7,939 bases of DNA from NCBI GenBank assembly GCA_001773975.1, contig MEYI01000001.1, positions 1,617 to 9,555 on the forward strand, written 5' to 3'. Below are positions 5,630 to 7,939 of this stretch, in pieces (the stretch's first letter is position 1; every line of letters begins with the position of its first letter). The notes under the pieces were generated by a model. That model did no database searches and had not been told where the DNA came from. It saw only the letters and a program-made list of their open reading frames with translations. A program made the position numbers and the translations under genes. Source of the DNA: Candidatus Azambacteria bacterium RBG_16_47_10. GTDB taxonomy: Bacteria; Patescibacteriota; Minisyncoccia; GWC2-36-17; WO2-46-25.

Positions 5630-7414
5630 ATGAGGAAGGGACAAAACATCTCAGCTCGTGCCATATTTGCCGCATTTTGGCGGGGCATTTCGCCGTATAA
5701 AGTGATGTTTTTTTTGGGTATTTTTGGTTTTATCGTAGGGACGATAGTGAATGTGCTCATCCCCATTTTGTACAAGGAATTTTTTGATGTGTTGAGTGAT
5801 GCGGGCGACCGCGCGCTGGCGACCCCATCGCTGATTCGCATCGTGATATATGTTGCGGCACTGCATGGGTTGAGTTTTGTGTTTTATCGAGGCGGTCTTT
5901 TTTTGTATAACACGTCTTCATCAAAGATCATGGCGCGTTTGCGGCAGAATGCGTTTAATGCCATGATGCTTCATTCGTACGGATTTTTTGCAAGCAATTT
6001 TACCGGGAGTCTGGTGCAGCGGGTAAATCGATTCAGCAGATCATTTGAGCGTATTGCCGATACGCTGTCGTTTAATATCATTTCGCTTATTATCGCGATC
6101 GTTGGGGCTATTGCGGTGACGCTGGTGGTGGCGCCGGTCATTGCATTGATCATTGCGTGCTGGCTTGTGATATTCGTTCCGTTCCATATTTTCTTTGCGC
6201 GATGGAAGCAAAAATATGATGTGCTTGTTGCAGCGGCCGATTCAAAAACAACAGGCGTACTTGCCGACAGCATTACCAACCAGAATGCGATAGCACTGTT
6301 TACCGGGTATCAGCACGAGGTTGATTATTTTAAAGAGGTCACGGAAGATCAGGCAAAAAAAGCGCGCTTTTCATGGAACTTGGGAGGTGTCGTGGAAATG
6401 ACGCAGGTCGCGCTGGTGTATGCCGTTGAATTTATAGTATTTTATTTCGCCATTCTGTATTGGCAGAAAGGAGAGATCACGATCGGCGTATTCGTGCTCG
6501 CGCAGGCATATATCATCGGTCTATCACAGCAGTTGTGGGGCATCTCGAGGGTCATGCGCGATATTTTTGAAGGCATGGCGGACTCGCGGGAGATGGTGGA
6601 AATTCTTTTAAAACCGTATGATGTGCAGGATGCTCACGGTGCCGTGACACTCACGGTACCTAAGGGCGCTATTTCGTTTGCAAATGTATCGTTTAATTTC
6701 AATGAAACGCGAACGGTACTCCATGCTATAACGATAGATATCACGGCAGGCGAGAAGATCGCGCTGGTAGGGCCGTCGGGTGCGGGGAAGACAACATTCA
6801 TCCGGCTTATCTTGCGCATGTACGATCCGACGCAGGGTGCGATATATATCGACGGGCAGGATATTAAAACAGTGACGCAGGAAAGTTTGCGTGCGCACGT
6901 GAGCTTGGTTCCGCAGGATCCGGTGTTGTTTCATCGGACGTTGATGGAAAATATCCGCTATGGCAGACGGGATGCGACCGATGAAGAAGTGATGCGTGCG
7001 GCAAAGCTCGCGCACTGCGATGAATTCATCGACAATTTGCCGGAGAAATATGAGACGTTCGTCGGCGAGCGCGGTATTAAGTTGTCGGGCGGCGAGCGGC
7101 AGCGCGTGGCTATCGCGCGGGCGATTTTGAAAAACGCGCCGATCCTTATTTTAGATGAAGCGACATCATCGCTTGATTCGCATTCAGAATCGCTTATTCA
7201 GGACGCGCTCGATACGCTTATGCGCGGATGTACGACAATCGTTATCGCGCACCGATTATCCACGATCAGAAAAATGGATCGTATCGTGGTGATGGAGCAT
7301 GGGGCGATCCGCGAAGAAGGAACGCATGATACGCTTATTAAAAAAGAAGGAAGTCTGTATGAGAAGCTCTGGAAGCTCCAGGTCAGCGGTTTCATGCGGG
7401 AAGAGGAGGAATAG
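5630..7414 (+). CDS. ABC exporter half-transporter, fused membrane and ATPase domains (MsbA/MdlB-like)
   Basis: Integral inner-membrane exporter subunit of 594 residues from ATG 5630, working as a homo- or heterodimer. Six membrane helices are visible at about residues 23-46, 68-92, 146-166, 168-190, 255-278 and 284-305. The ATPase domain follows: Walker A GPSGAGKTT (381-389), Q-loop VPQDPVLF (Q429), signature LSGGERQRVAIARAIL (485-500), Walker B ILILDEATSSLD (505-516) with the catalytic Glu, and switch IAHRLST (H541). All key residues are intact, so it should hydrolyse ATP. The substrate cannot be read; lipids, peptides and drugs are all known for this class. The frame stays open to a GTG at 5528, but that start would translate the terminator stem, so I reject it. 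ATG 5591 is a possible alternative adding 13 residues. No Shine-Dalgarno is seen. No partner half-transporter is in the window. Stop is TAG. Confidence 0.93.
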   Translation: MRKGQNISARAIFAAFWRGISPYKVMFFLGIFGFIVGTIVNVLIPILYKEFFDVLSDAGDRALATPSLIRIVIYVAALHGLSFVFYRGGLFLYNTSSSKIMARLRQNAFNAMMLHSYGFFASNFTGSLVQRVNRFSRSFERIADTLSFNIISLIIAIVGAIAVTLVVAPVIALIIACWLVIFVPFHIFFARWKQKYDVLVAAADSKTTGVLADSITNQNAIALFTGYQHEVDYFKEVTEDQAKKARFSWNLGGVVEMTQVALVYAVEFIVFYFAILYWQKGEITIGVFVLAQAYIIGLSQQLWGISRVMRDIFEGMADSREMVEILLKPYDVQDAHGAVTLTVPKGAISFANVSFNFNETRTVLHAITIDITAGEKIALVGPSGAGKTTFIRLILRMYDPTQGAIYIDGQDIKTVTQESLRAHVSLVPQDPVLFHRTLMENIRYGRRDATDEEVMRAAKLAHCDEFIDNLPEKYETFVGERGIKLSGGERQRVAIARAILKNAPILILDEATSSLDSHSESLIQDALDTLMRGCTTIVIAHRLSTIRKMDRIVVMEHGAIREEGTHDTLIKKEGSLYEKLWKLQVSGFMREEEE

Positions 7415-7455
7415 CCTGTAATGTATATTTAGTTTAGAATCATACCTATACATAT

Positions 7456-7939
7456 ATGAATGCGGCACAGTTATTCGTGAAATGCCTGGAAGCGGAGGGA
7501 GTGAAATATATCTTCGGATTGCCGGGGGAGGAAAATCTGGCATTCCTTGATGCTATTCGCCAGTCGTCGCTCCAGCTGATAGTGACGCGCCATGAACAGG
7601 CGGCGGTGTTTATGGCGGCAACAGTTGGACGCCTCACCGGAAAAGCGGGTGTGGCGTTTTCGACGCTGGGTCCTGGCGCGACTAACTTAATGACTGGTGT
7701 TGCGTATGCGCAACTTGGCGGCATGCCGCTTGTGGTTATTACAGGTCAAAAGCCGATCCGCAAAAGCAAGCAGGGAGGATTTCAGATCATTGATGCGGTG
7801 CGCATGATGGAGCCGGTGACGAAGATGGCAGAAACGATCGTAAGCGGGGATAGAGTGCCGAGCATGGTGCGTATGGCATTTGCATCCGCAGAAACAGAAC
7901 GTCCCGGCGCGGTGCATCTTGAGTTACCGGAAGACGTTG
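7456..7939 (+). CDS. Thiamine-diphosphate enzyme, acetolactate synthase large-subunit family (3' end outside window)
   Basis: The first 161 codons of a ThDP-dependent enzyme; the frame has no stop before the window ends. Visible is the N-terminal pyrimidine-binding domain: FGLPGEENL (20-28), TRHEQAAVFMAA (44-55) with E47 as the conserved Glu that activates the cofactor, GRLTGKAGV (58-66), LGPGATN (71-77), AYAQLGGMPLVVITGQKP (83-100) and a C-terminal RPGAVHLELPEDV (149-161). The GQKPIRKSKQGGFQ stretch resembles acetolactate synthase large subunits, which join two pyruvates into 2-acetolactate. Whether it is anabolic (valine/isoleucine) or catabolic (acetoin) cannot be decided without the C-terminal half and neighbouring genes. 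ATG 7456 is chosen because MNAAQLFVKCLEAEGV is the standard family beginning; CATAT precedes it and there is no Shine-Dalgarno. A weak TAGAAT (7435-7440) may be its -10 box. Confidence 0.92.
   Translation, partial: MNAAQLFVKCLEAEGVKYIFGLPGEENLAFLDAIRQSSLQLIVTRHEQAAVFMAATVGRLTGKAGVAFSTLGPGATNLMTGVAYAQLGGMPLVVITGQKPIRKSKQGGFQIIDAVRMMEPVTKMAETIVSGDRVPSMVRMAFASAETERPGAVHLELPEDV

Noticed and set aside
7404..7427. AGGAGG followed by a short ATG frame at 7421.
   Set aside because: The motif is made by Glu codons at the end of the exporter; ATG 7421 gives only three codons, and the real next start is 47 bases away.

Overview
This window is 7.9 kb of densely packed bacterial DNA with every recognisable gene on the + strand. 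The first and last genes are cut by the window edges. The longest stretch without a gene is about 200 bases. I see no tRNA, rRNA, CRISPR array, insertion sequence or phage gene. The mix of genes would fit a Patescibacteria/CPR (Parcubacteria-like) genome: an ABC-F ATPase with a GGGMR-type linker, a secreted coiled-coil plus lytic transglycosylase protein with six cysteines, and small salvage enzymes. No marker gene is present, so that assignment is an inference of moderate confidence. TAA, TAG and TGA all serve as stops, so no recoded UGA is needed.

Layout: (1) the C-terminal part of an ABC-F ATPase; (2) a CaCA-family Ca2+/cation antiporter with two very similar alpha repeats; (3) a 201-base intergenic region with a perfect TATAAT box inside a 10-bp inverted repeat; (4) an exported coiled-coil/lytic transglycosylase that appears to start at TTG; (5) a tight three-gene unit, hemerythrin-like protein - COG1926-type phosphoribosyltransferase - uracil phosphoribosyltransferase-like protein, with gaps of 3 and 10 bases and a strong intrinsic terminator at its end; (6) a 110-base region carrying that terminator and two A5-GTAC-T5 dyads; (7) a full-length ABC exporter half-transporter (six membrane helices plus ATPase); (8) the first 161 codons of a thiamine-diphosphate enzyme of the acetolactate synthase family.

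Functionally this looks like a run of housekeeping and envelope genes, not a defence or mobile island: ribosome-associated ATPase, ion transport, cell-wall remodelling, oxygen/iron-linked sensing beside nucleobase salvage, export, and pyruvate metabolism. I found no convincing undescribed multi-gene system. The points most worth checking are the hemerythrin/double-phosphoribosyltransferase operon with its altered uracil-site residues, the symmetric control region before the transglycosylase, the dyads before the ABC exporter, the general absence of Shine-Dalgarno sequences, and the marked excess of GATC.
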